From NCBI GenBank assembly GCA_964484515.1, contig CAZAGT010000321.1:1-5781 (forward strand): a DNA stretch of 5,781 nt, in the 5' to 3' direction. Position 1 is the first letter of the stretch. Every line of letters begins with the position of its first letter. Below the pieces are notes generated by a model. The model made no database searches, was not told the DNA's origin, and was given only the letters and a program-made list of their open reading frames with translations. A program made the position numbers and the translations under genes. This stretch comes from CAZAGT01 sp964484515. GTDB taxonomy: Bacteria; Desulfobacterota; DSM-4660; Desulfatiglandales; HGW-15. Positions 1 through 5,656 of this stretch are shown here, one piece after another.

Positions 1-122
1 ATATGCCCGATTGAGTGCCTGCGCGCATTCGCCCAATCTGCGTCGGCCGCCTTGCCCCTCGGCCGTGAGCTCGGGGCCGAACGGCTTGGCAGCTTCTTCA
101 GCGTTCGAGCGGGTAACGTTTC

Positions 123-171
123 GTTTTTGAAAAGAGACCCCCATGGCCGGACGTTGAGTCGTTTCAAAAAC
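123..171. repeat. 10-bp perfect inverted repeat, 29-base spacer
   Basis: GTTTTTGAAA at 123-132 is the exact reverse complement of TTTCAAAAAC at 162-171. The arms lie at the transition from GC-rich to AT-rich DNA about 160-210 bases before the prepilin peptidase. No T-run follows directly on the plus strand, so it does not look like a standard terminator. It could be a weak hairpin, a regulator site with widely spaced halves, or the edge of a small repeat element. The repeat is seen directly; any function is inference. Confidence 0.45.
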
Positions 172-183
172 CTAAAATTATAC
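154..183 (+). promoter_or_regulatory. Possible weak sigma-70-type promoter
   Basis: TTGAGT at 154-159 matches four of six positions of the -35 consensus. After 18 bases comes TTATAC at 178-183, a poor -10 element, inside the most AT-rich stretch of the window. It is the best candidate I can find ahead of the prepilin peptidase operon, but the match is weak and the untranslated leader would be about 140 bases. The overlap with one arm of the 123-171 inverted repeat is compatible with regulation but proves nothing. Confidence 0.15.
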
Positions 184-206
184 GAAATTTTGAGATTCTT
201 TGGCGT

Positions 207-225
207 TGAGGTATCAAGGACCTCA
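207..225 (+). repeat. Small hairpin in the operon leader
   Basis: TGAGGT at 207-212 and ACCTCA at 220-225 are perfect reverse complements with a 7-base loop. If transcription starts upstream, the leader RNA could form this 6-bp stem. No poly-T tract follows, so it is not an obvious terminator. A stem this short can arise by chance. Confidence 0.3.
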
Positions 226-330
226 CTTCATGGAGATTCATACGAGTAGATAGGATTTCGGGCCGGCAACCACTAATAGAAGCGCTGGAGTTACAACGAG
301 TTAGAGCTGAAAATCAAGATCTCGCTCATC

Positions 331-1107
331 ATGTCCAATTCCATTCTCACCCTGTTTTCTTTTCTGTTCGGACTCATCGTGGGGAGCTTCCTCAACGTCT
401 GTATCCACCGCATTCCCCGCAAACAATCGATCGTTTACCCTCCTTCAAGGTGTCCCGCATGTGGGCGTCCGATCAAGTTCTATGACAACATCCCGGTGGT
501 GAGCTACATCATCCTAATGGGTAAATGTCGAACATGCTCCGACCCGATCCCATTTCGTTACCCGGTCGTGGAACTCGTCACGGGTCTGCTGAGCCTGGCC
601 CTATTCATGAAATTCGGCCCTACGCTTCAATATCCCCTCTTTTTTCTGTATTGTGCCGCTCTTCTCGTCATCAGTTTCATCGACCTCGAACATCAAATCA
701 TCCCCGATGTCATTTCCTTACCAGGGATCCTCCTCGGATTCGCCTTTTCCATCCTCGGGTTCACCGGCCTGGGTTGGCTGGATTCACTGATCGGGATCGT
801 CGGCGGAGGCGGCTTCCTCTTCTTGGTGGCCATCCTGTTTGAGCGACTCACCCGTAAGGAGGGAATGGGCGGCGGGGACGTGAAATTGCTGGCGATGATC
901 GGAGCCTGGATGGGTTGGAGAGCATTACCCTTTATTATTCTCATTTCCTCCTTTGCCGGCACGGTCATCGGTGGCGGGTCATTATTGATAAGCGGCCGCA
1001 GCTATCGGACCAAGATCCCCTTTGGTCCCTTCCTGGCCCTTGCCGCGCTCATCTACCTGTTTTTTGGCACCGAATTTGTATCCTGGTACTATCAACTTTT
1101 TCGGTAA
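331..1107 (+). CDS. pilD: Prepilin peptidase / N-methyltransferase (PilD, peptidase family A24)
   Basis: Inner-membrane aspartyl protease that cleaves the leader of type IV pilin or type II secretion pseudopilin precursors and N-methylates the new terminus. The 258-residue product has the family's usual length. The N-terminal GSFLNVCIHRIPR segment (about 18-30) leads into the cytoplasmic methyltransferase-type domain with both cysteine pairs, C41-x2-C44 and C66-x2-C69, so the bifunctional form is expected. The two catalytic aspartates are D118 (in SFIDLEHQIIPD) and D183 (in GGGDVKL). Hydrophobic segments run through the rest of the protein, as expected for a polytopic enzyme. ATG 331 is the first start in its frame after the stop at 277-279, but it has no recognisable Shine-Dalgarno sequence. 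The gene is the first of a probable three-gene operon, 15 bases before the histidine kinase. No pilin or secretion genes are in view, so the substrate is unknown. Confidence 0.95.
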   Translation: MSNSILTLFSFLFGLIVGSFLNVCIHRIPRKQSIVYPPSRCPACGRPIKFYDNIPVVSYIILMGKCRTCSDPIPFRYPVVELVTGLLSLALFMKFGPTLQYPLFFLYCAALLVISFIDLEHQIIPDVISLPGILLGFAFSILGFTGLGWLDSLIGIVGGGGFLFLVAILFERLTRKEGMGGGDVKLLAMIGAWMGWRALPFIILISSFAGTVIGGGSLLISGRSYRTKIPFGPFLALAALIYLFFGTEFVSWYYQLFR

Positions 1108-1113
1108 AGAGGA
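1108..1113 (+). promoter_or_regulatory. Ribosome binding site supporting the TTG start at 1123
   Basis: AGAGGA lies directly after the prepilin peptidase stop codon and 9 bases before TTG 1123. This decides the kinase start: the next methionine (ATG 1192, residue 24) would cut into the first membrane segment. Confidence 0.7.
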
Positions 1114-1122
1114 CCACCCTCC

Positions 1123-2676
1123 TTGGGACCGCCGCGGTATAGCCTCCGAACGGGAATACTCGCCCAACTAACGCTCCTGATTCTGGCTGCCATGTTGCTG
1201 ATCAATGTTGTCATGGTGAAATTTGCCGAGAGGGATCTCATCGCGGCCAAGGTAGAGTCGGGGCACCTGCTCGTGGAAACCATTTCGCAAGTCCTCGAAC
1301 GTCCCGTCCGTTCTGCAGGCGAGATACCGTCGGGGATGGAGCCGAGCTCTGAGATCCACCAGAATCTTGTTCGGCTCCTGACAAAGACGTCGTTCCCACA
1401 CGCAACGGTCGTGGATTCTCAAGGAGAAGTGATCTATCCGGCGCTGCCCTATCTCAATGCGATCCGTCTGAATGCCTCACTGGCAAGAGAAGCGATGCAA
1501 ACGGGGAGTTCCCTGGTCAACTTCGCCGGAGCGGTTTGGGGCGTGATCTGGTTAAGCCCAAAAGAGGTGCGGATTTCAGCCCCCCTCCGCGCTGGGGGTC
1601 GCATCATAGGCGGGCTCACCCTCACCGGGCCCCTGCTACCCATTTACCAGGATCTCCGTCAATCGGAAAAGATAATCCTGCTGTATATCCTGCTGTACAC
1701 CTTAACCCTGGTTGTAGCAGGTATTCATCTCTTGTCTCGAATGGTGGTGTCGCCGCTGCAAAGGCTCGTTCGAATTACGGCCGAGTATAAGGGAGGAGAT
1801 GCGATCCCCTCTTCAGAGGAGCAATCCGAGAATGAAATCGGCCGGCTATCCAATTCGCTTCACAACATGATTCTGAGATTGGACCAAAACAAGAAAGAGC
1901 TGGAAGACCATATCGAGTCTCTCGAAAAGGCCAACGCTGATCTGAAGAAGGCCCAGGATGAAGTCGTTCGGTCGGAGAAACTTGCCTCTGTTGGCCGCTT
2001 GGCAGCAGGGGTCGCGCATGAGATCGGGAATCCGATCGGAATCATCCTGGGCTACTTGGAGTTGCTGGACAAAGATGAGCTCAGTCAGGCAGAGCGAAAG
2101 GATTTTTTGGATCGAATGGGTTCCGAAGTCAGCAGAATTCACGTGATTATCAGGCAATTGCTCGACTTCTCCCGGCCTTCGCAGGGAAGGCGAACCAATA
2201 CAAACGCCCATCGTGCAGTCATGGAGACACTCGATATTCTCACCCCCCAGCCAATGATGGAAGACATCCAGGTCAATTTGGCCCTTGAAGCCTCACGTGA
2301 CGACGTTTTTGCAGATCCGAGCCAATTACGGCAGGTCTTTTTGAATATCATCATGAATGCTGCCGACGCCCTGACGGAAAAAGACCGGCAGGATACCGCA
2401 GAGGTAGTGAAGACCCTCAGGATACAGAGCAGGAACAGGGCAGATCGGATCGAACTCGTGTTTGAGGATAATGGCCCCGGAGCAACAGAGGAGGAGCTAG
2501 GACACATATTTGACCCCTTTTACACCACCAAAGAGCCGGGCAGAGGGACCGGACTCGGCCTCTTCGTGTGTTATCGGATCGTTGAGGACATGGGTGGATC
2601 GATTCGCGCCGAAAGCGCGAAAGGCAGGGGGACAAGGTTTTTTGTGGATCTGCTGCTCTCCCAAAGCAGCAACTAG
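1123..2676 (+). CDS. Membrane sensor histidine kinase, NtrB/ZraS-like class
   Basis: Senses an envelope or periplasmic signal and phosphorylates the response regulator encoded next. The 517-residue protein has a first transmembrane segment at about 12-32, a periplasmic domain at about 33-183, and a second transmembrane segment at about 184-205. A HAMP linker follows (about 206-258), then a charged coiled coil (about 250-285). The dimerisation helix has its H-box at GVAHEIGNP with phosphoacceptor H299. The ATPase domain shows the N-box (NIIMNAADAL, N412), G1 box DNGPG (449-453), F-box FDPFYTTK (463-470) and G2 box GTGLGL (475-480). All catalytic motifs are intact. The periplasmic part (VVDSQGEVIYP, later RISAPLRAGGRIIGGL) suggests a Cache-type fold, which is inference. 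TTG 1123 is chosen for its ribosome binding site and because it keeps the first membrane helix whole. Unlike classical PilS, it has two rather than six membrane segments and I see no PAS domain. The ligand is unknown. Confidence 0.93.
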   Translation: MGPPRYSLRTGILAQLTLLILAAMLLINVVMVKFAERDLIAAKVESGHLLVETISQVLERPVRSAGEIPSGMEPSSEIHQNLVRLLTKTSFPHATVVDSQGEVIYPALPYLNAIRLNASLAREAMQTGSSLVNFAGAVWGVIWLSPKEVRISAPLRAGGRIIGGLTLTGPLLPIYQDLRQSEKIILLYILLYTLTLVVAGIHLLSRMVVSPLQRLVRITAEYKGGDAIPSSEEQSENEIGRLSNSLHNMILRLDQNKKELEDHIESLEKANADLKKAQDEVVRSEKLASVGRLAAGVAHEIGNPIGIILGYLELLDKDELSQAERKDFLDRMGSEVSRIHVIIRQLLDFSRPSQGRRTNTNAHRAVMETLDILTPQPMMEDIQVNLALEASRDDVFADPSQLRQVFLNIIMNAADALTEKDRQDTAEVVKTLRIQSRNRADRIELVFEDNGPGATEEELGHIFDPFYTTKEPGRGTGLGLFVCYRIVEDMGGSIRAESAKGRGTRFFVDLLLSQSSN

Positions 2677-2680
2677 AGGA
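2675..2680 (+). promoter_or_regulatory. Ribosome binding site fixing the response regulator start at 2690
   Basis: AGAGGA overlaps the last two bases of the kinase stop codon and lies 9 bases before ATG 2690. The reading frame is open further upstream to 2510, but that extension lies inside kinase coding sequence. The receiver domain begins right after ATG 2690 (MAGKRVLIIDDE), so the longer start is rejected. Confidence 0.75.
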
Positions 2681-2689
2681 GCGGACGTC

Positions 2690-4042
2690 ATGGCTGGGAA
2701 ACGTGTCCTGATAATCGATGATGAAAGAAACATGCGACACCTGCTAAAGGCCATGCTGGAAAAGGAGAGGTACGTCCCTACGGAAGCGGAGGACGGCGTA
2801 GAAGGCCTGCTGCAACTGGAGCGGTCGAATTCTGATTTTGTGCTCTGTGATATCAAGATGCCCCGTATGGACGGCATGGCTTTCTTGAAAAGCGCCCGGA
2901 AAAGTCATCCTGATAAGACATACATCATGATGTCGGCTTACGGGACCGTTGAGACGGCACTGGAGGCCATGAAGGAAGGAGCGTACGATTACATCTCGAA
3001 ACCCTTCAAGTCCGATGAGGTCCTATTGACGCTGAAAAAGGCCGAGGAGCGGGAGCGGCTGAAGGAGGAGAATCTCAGGCTAAAGAGCCGAGTCAAGGAA
3101 ATCGACGCGAAGTATTCCTTTGAGAATATCGTTGCCCGCAGTGAGGCCATGGGGCGTGTCTTTGAACTCGTCCAAAAAGTAGCCGACCATAAGACCACCG
3201 TCCTGATCACCGGAGAAAGCGGCACCGGAAAGGAGTTGATTGCGAAGGCCGTCCATACGAGCGGTTCTCGGACTGCCGAACCCATGGTGACCATCAATTG
3301 CGGAGGAATACCGGAGAACCTCCTCGAAAGCGAACTCTTCGGTTACAGGAAGGGCGCATTTACGGACGCGACCCGTGACAAGCTGGGCAGATTCGAAGAG
3401 GCTGACGGCGGGACTATCTTTTTGGATGAGATCGGTGAACTCCCGATCGCTTTACAGGTCAAGTTGTTGCGTGTCCTCCAGGAAGGAGAAATAATGCCCC
3501 TGGGCCAGCTCGGTTCGAAGCGGATCGACGTCAGGGTCATCGCCGCGACCGCGAGGGATTTAGAGGCCGAGGTGTCCGCGGGGAGATTCCGCGAGGATCT
3601 CTACTACCGCATCAATGTGATGACGATTCATCTACCGCCCCTCAGAGAAAGGCGCGGCGACATCCCTCTGCTGCTCGGCTACTTCATCGAGGTCTTCAAC
3701 AAGAAACTCAAGAAGAACATTGAAGGGCTCTCATCAGAGGCCATGCGGATACTCATGGAATACGACTGGCCGGGAAATGTCAGGGAGCTGGAAAACGTGA
3801 CGGAGAGGGCTGTCCTGCTTGCCCCAGGGAGGTGGATCACACCGGCCGACCTTGCTGAGACGTCGCCCCCCAAACAGGGGCCTATCGAGGCCCTTTCAAT
3901 CAAGAAGGCGTCTGTGCGCCTTGAGCGCAATCTCATTGAAAAGGTGCTCAAGATAACCAATGGGAACAAAAGTCAGGCCGCCAAGATCCTCGAAATAAGC
4001 CGTCCCATGCTGATCTCCAAGATCAAGACCTACCAGCTTTAA
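2690..4042 (+). CDS. NtrC-family sigma-54-dependent response regulator
   Basis: Cytoplasmic transcription activator that, when phosphorylated by the upstream kinase, should hydrolyse ATP to open sigma-54 RNA polymerase promoters. The 450-residue length is typical. The receiver domain (about 4-115) has acidic pocket D10/D11, phosphoacceptor D54 (CDIKMPRMDG), switch S82 and Y101, and K104 in SKPF. A charged helical linker (about 113-140) joins the AAA+ domain (about 145-385). That domain has Walker A GESGTGKE (175-182), Walker B in GTIFLDEIG (D246, E247), likely arginine fingers R301 and R307 in FREDLYYR, and the sensor II region WPGNVRELEN (360-369). The sigma-54 contact loop reads GAFTDA (222-227) rather than the commoner GAFTGA. 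A Fis-type helix-turn-helix ends the protein (about 405-450; GNKSQAAKILEISRP). It is the last gene of the plus-strand operon, 13 bases after the kinase. It resembles PilR, ZraR and AtoC about equally, so I give no symbol. Confidence 0.95.
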   Translation: MAGKRVLIIDDERNMRHLLKAMLEKERYVPTEAEDGVEGLLQLERSNSDFVLCDIKMPRMDGMAFLKSARKSHPDKTYIMMSAYGTVETALEAMKEGAYDYISKPFKSDEVLLTLKKAEERERLKEENLRLKSRVKEIDAKYSFENIVARSEAMGRVFELVQKVADHKTTVLITGESGTGKELIAKAVHTSGSRTAEPMVTINCGGIPENLLESELFGYRKGAFTDATRDKLGRFEEADGGTIFLDEIGELPIALQVKLLRVLQEGEIMPLGQLGSKRIDVRVIAATARDLEAEVSAGRFREDLYYRINVMTIHLPPLRERRGDIPLLLGYFIEVFNKKLKKNIEGLSSEAMRILMEYDWPGNVRELENVTERAVLLAPGRWITPADLAETSPPKQGPIEALSIKKASVRLERNLIEKVLKITNGNKSQAAKILEISRPMLISKIKTYQL

Positions 4043-4053
4043 TCCTGTAGGTC
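4027..4053. terminator. Possible bidirectional terminator hairpin at convergent junction
   Basis: GACCTAC at 4027-4033 and GTAGGTC at 4047-4053 form a perfect 7-bp stem with a 13-base loop containing the regulator's stop codon. It lies between two convergent genes only 16 bases apart, where a shared terminator would be expected. Neither side carries a T-run, so an intrinsic terminator is not well supported. It may only be a 3'-end stabilising or Rho-assisting structure. Confidence 0.35.
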
Positions 4054-4058
4054 CCTCA

Positions 4059-4760
4059 TCATACCCCTTTCGGCAAGACGACGATCCCGTCTTTCGCCCT
4101 TTTCGCCATCAAAACGAAGTTGAACAGGTCGCGTTGGAGGCAGAATACAGGGTCTTCACGTGGTAGGTACGGCTTGGTTCCCAGGAGGAATTTCTGGGCC
4201 GTGGGCTGGAAGAGGACCGCCTTTAGGGCCGCCACAGGATCATAGGGTTTGCCGGTGAGGAGCGCTTCGATATAGTCGGCACAGGTCTCGTCTTCGGGGG
4301 CCTTCTCTTTGGCCCTGGAGCCCATGGAGATGAGCGTGACCCGGTTTGGCCGCACCGAGACGATATATCGGGCGATGGCTCCGGCCATCACAAAACTGCC
4401 CAAAAATACCTCATCTGCTTTTTCGATAGCTGCGGCCGTGCCCGTAACGCCCGCCGTGGTGCGGTGTACCACGACGCGATCCTTGAAAAAGGCGTTTCCC
4501 CTAGAGATAATCTCGGATGGAGAGTTGCCCAGGTCACCGCCAGCGATAGGTACCTCGTCGACCTCGCCGGCCAGGATGATCTCAGGATCACGATCCTTCA
4601 TGGCGATGGCCTTGGCGGGATCCGGCTCCAGGATAACCCTTCGCGCGCCGTAATGAAAGAAAAGCGGTGCGCACGAAAAGGCCCTAAATACATCGATGAC
4701 CACGGCCACGCCAGCGGCCTCCCTGGCACCTTCGGCGCAGCTTTTCCGGATGATCTTCAT
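4059..4760 (-). CDS. ComB-family 2-phosphosulfolactate phosphatase homologue
   Basis: The founding family member is a magnesium-dependent phosphatase that converts 2-phosphosulfolactate to sulfolactate in coenzyme M synthesis. Bacterial relatives occur in sulfolactate formation, and many have no proven role. The 233 residues match the usual family length. Recognisable family motifs are VIDVFRA (21-27), AGEVDE (64-69), LGNSPSE (77-83), a T/G-rich RTTAGVTG segment (100-107) and the acidic PEDETCADYIE segment (155-165). The canonical bacterial and archaeal motif at the fourth site is, as I recall it, closer to TTNGT, so this is a divergent subgroup and the substrate may differ. ATG 4760 overlaps the TGA of the upstream adenylyltransferase gene (ATGA), and there is no good separate ribosome binding site, so translation is probably coupled. 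No phosphosulfolactate synthase (comA) is in the window. Family assignment is firm, exact reaction is not. Confidence 0.8.
   Translation of the reverse strand: MKIIRKSCAEGAREAAGVAVVIDVFRAFSCAPLFFHYGARRVILEPDPAKAIAMKDRDPEIILAGEVDEVPIAGGDLGNSPSEIISRGNAFFKDRVVVHRTTAGVTGTAAAIEKADEVFLGSFVMAGAIARYIVSVRPNRVTLISMGSRAKEKAPEDETCADYIEALLTGKPYDPVAALKAVLFQPTAQKFLLGTKPYLPREDPVFCLQRDLFNFVLMAKRAKDGIVVLPKGV
4757..4760 (-). other. ATGA stop/start overlap (translational coupling)
   Basis: On the minus strand the ATG of the ComB homologue (4760-4758) shares bases with the TGA of the adenylyltransferase gene (4759-4757). The bases before this ATG read TCCCTTCATC, which is not a ribosome binding site. Ribosomes finishing the first gene most likely restart here. 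Confidence 0.8.
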
Positions 4761-5656
4761 GATGAAGGGATTGAATCGGGGTCTTCAAAGAGGAGTTGAT
4801 TCAATTCGCCCCGTTCCAGATCGAAGTGCACCATCCTATTCCTCAGCAGCCGACCTCGATTCAGGATGATTTTAACAACTTCCATGGCTTGAAACGAGGC
4901 GACAACGGCAGGTGTCAAGGTAGGGACCCCGAGAAGGGCCTCCGGCCGTTGCGGATCGTCCCTCTCGGTTCTGACAGCCCCATAGAGTTGCTTTAGCCCG
5001 TTGTCCTCAGGGAAGACGGTCATCAGCTGTCCCTCAAAACCGGCGATGGCGCCATGGACCAAAGGGATGCCAAGATCCTTGGCAGCCTCTGCGAGAACCA
5101 TGCGATCCGGGATATTGTCCAGGGCGTCCACGACCACATCGGAACCGCCAATGATTGTCCCGGCCGTCGCGGCCTCGATTCGTGCTTGAATCGAAGTCAC
5201 CTCCACGCCTGGGTTTATTGATCTCACCGTGGCCGCCGCCACTTCCGACTTCGGTTTGCCGATGGTATCGATCGAGGATAGGGCCTGGCGATTCAGGTTT
5301 GTTTCATCGAAGACATCGCAGTCAACGAGGACCAGATGCCCGAGACCGATCCGGGCCAACAGCAGGATGATTTGGCCCCCGAGGCCTCCTAGCCCGATGA
5401 CGACCACCCGTGACAAGGCAAGCTTGAGTTGTTCCTGGATTGAAATGACCTCATGGTTGCGAACATATCGGTAGGGACAGATGCCGAGGCGCAGAGCTTC
5501 CCGGTAGATCCTCGGGGCCCCACACTGGAACTGCTCCGCCATCTTGGCGGCAACCGAATCCTCCAGGATACTCACGGTGCGCTGTGCCGGGTCAGTGATC
5601 TCGCGTGAATTCTCCCGTATGCTTCGGGACAGCTCACTCTCTTGCGCGTCGGGCAT
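4757..5656 (-). CDS. E1-like adenylyltransferase, HesA/MoeB/ThiF family, lacking sulfur-relay cysteines
   Basis: Family members adenylate the C-terminal glycine of a ubiquitin-like sulfur carrier (MoaD, ThiS). From ATG 5656 the protein has 299 residues. An N-terminal helical extension of about 80 residues ends in PYRYVRN (61-67) and precedes the Rossmann-type domain. Nucleotide-binding and catalytic positions are all present: GLGGLGG (88-94), D112, N120 and R123 in DCDVFDETNLNRQ, K136 in IGKPK, and D180 in DALDN. Their spacing matches E. coli MoeB D62, N70, R73, K86 and D130. Missing are both CxxC zinc pairs and any cysteine after C113, so MoeB/ThiF-type zinc binding and thioester chemistry are not possible by the usual residues. 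ATG 5656 has GAGGA at 5675-5671, a long 14-base spacing. A TTG at 5776 would add 40 basic residues and ATG 5542 would trim the extension; both are less likely. The gene's stop overlaps the start of the ComB homologue, forming a two-gene unit. The carrier partner is not in view. Confidence 0.85.
   Translation of the reverse strand: MPDAQESELSRSIRENSREITDPAQRTVSILEDSVAAKMAEQFQCGAPRIYREALRLGICPYRYVRNHEVISIQEQLKLALSRVVVIGLGGLGGQIILLLARIGLGHLVLVDCDVFDETNLNRQALSSIDTIGKPKSEVAAATVRSINPGVEVTSIQARIEAATAGTIIGGSDVVVDALDNIPDRMVLAEAAKDLGIPLVHGAIAGFEGQLMTVFPEDNGLKQLYGAVRTERDDPQRPEALLGVPTLTPAVVASFQAMEVVKIILNRGRLLRNRMVHFDLERGELNQLLFEDPDSIPSS

Larger units (their letters stand above)
1..330. other. Upstream non-coding region with sharp composition change
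   Basis: I see no convincing gene here. Positions 1-120 are about 65% GC by hand count, while 161-200 are only about 22% GC. The plus strand is open from 1 to 249 in one frame, but its only plausible start is a TTG at 52 with no ribosome binding site, and the product resembles no family I know. The minus strand is open from an ATG at 144 off the left edge (48 codons; includes RNVTRSNAEEAAK), also without a clear ribosome binding site. That second frame looks more protein-like and could be the start of a gene or a remnant cut by the window edge. The AT-rich part probably carries the promoter of the prepilin peptidase operon. I found no GG-N10-GC sigma-54 promoter in it. Confidence 0.55.

Noticed and set aside
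86..103. TTGGCAG...CAGC as a sigma-54 -24/-12 promoter
   Set aside because: GG and GC are 11 rather than 10 bases apart and the TTGC element is missing.
52..249. 65-codon plus-strand open frame upstream of pilD
   Set aside because: TTG start, no ribosome binding site, crosses a strong composition change and resembles no family I know; more likely fortuitous.
693..968. Minus-strand open frame inside pilD, and similar frames opposite the kinase and regulator genes
   Set aside because: They are shadows opposite strongly supported coding sequence, with low-complexity products and no ribosome binding sites.
2510..2689. N-terminal extension of the response regulator to 2510
   Set aside because: It lies inside kinase coding sequence in another frame; the receiver domain begins at ATG 2690, which has its own ribosome binding site.
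4309..4653. Plus-strand open frames opposite the ComB homologue
   Set aside because: The minus-strand frame carries clear family motifs; the opposite frame is its codon-pattern shadow.
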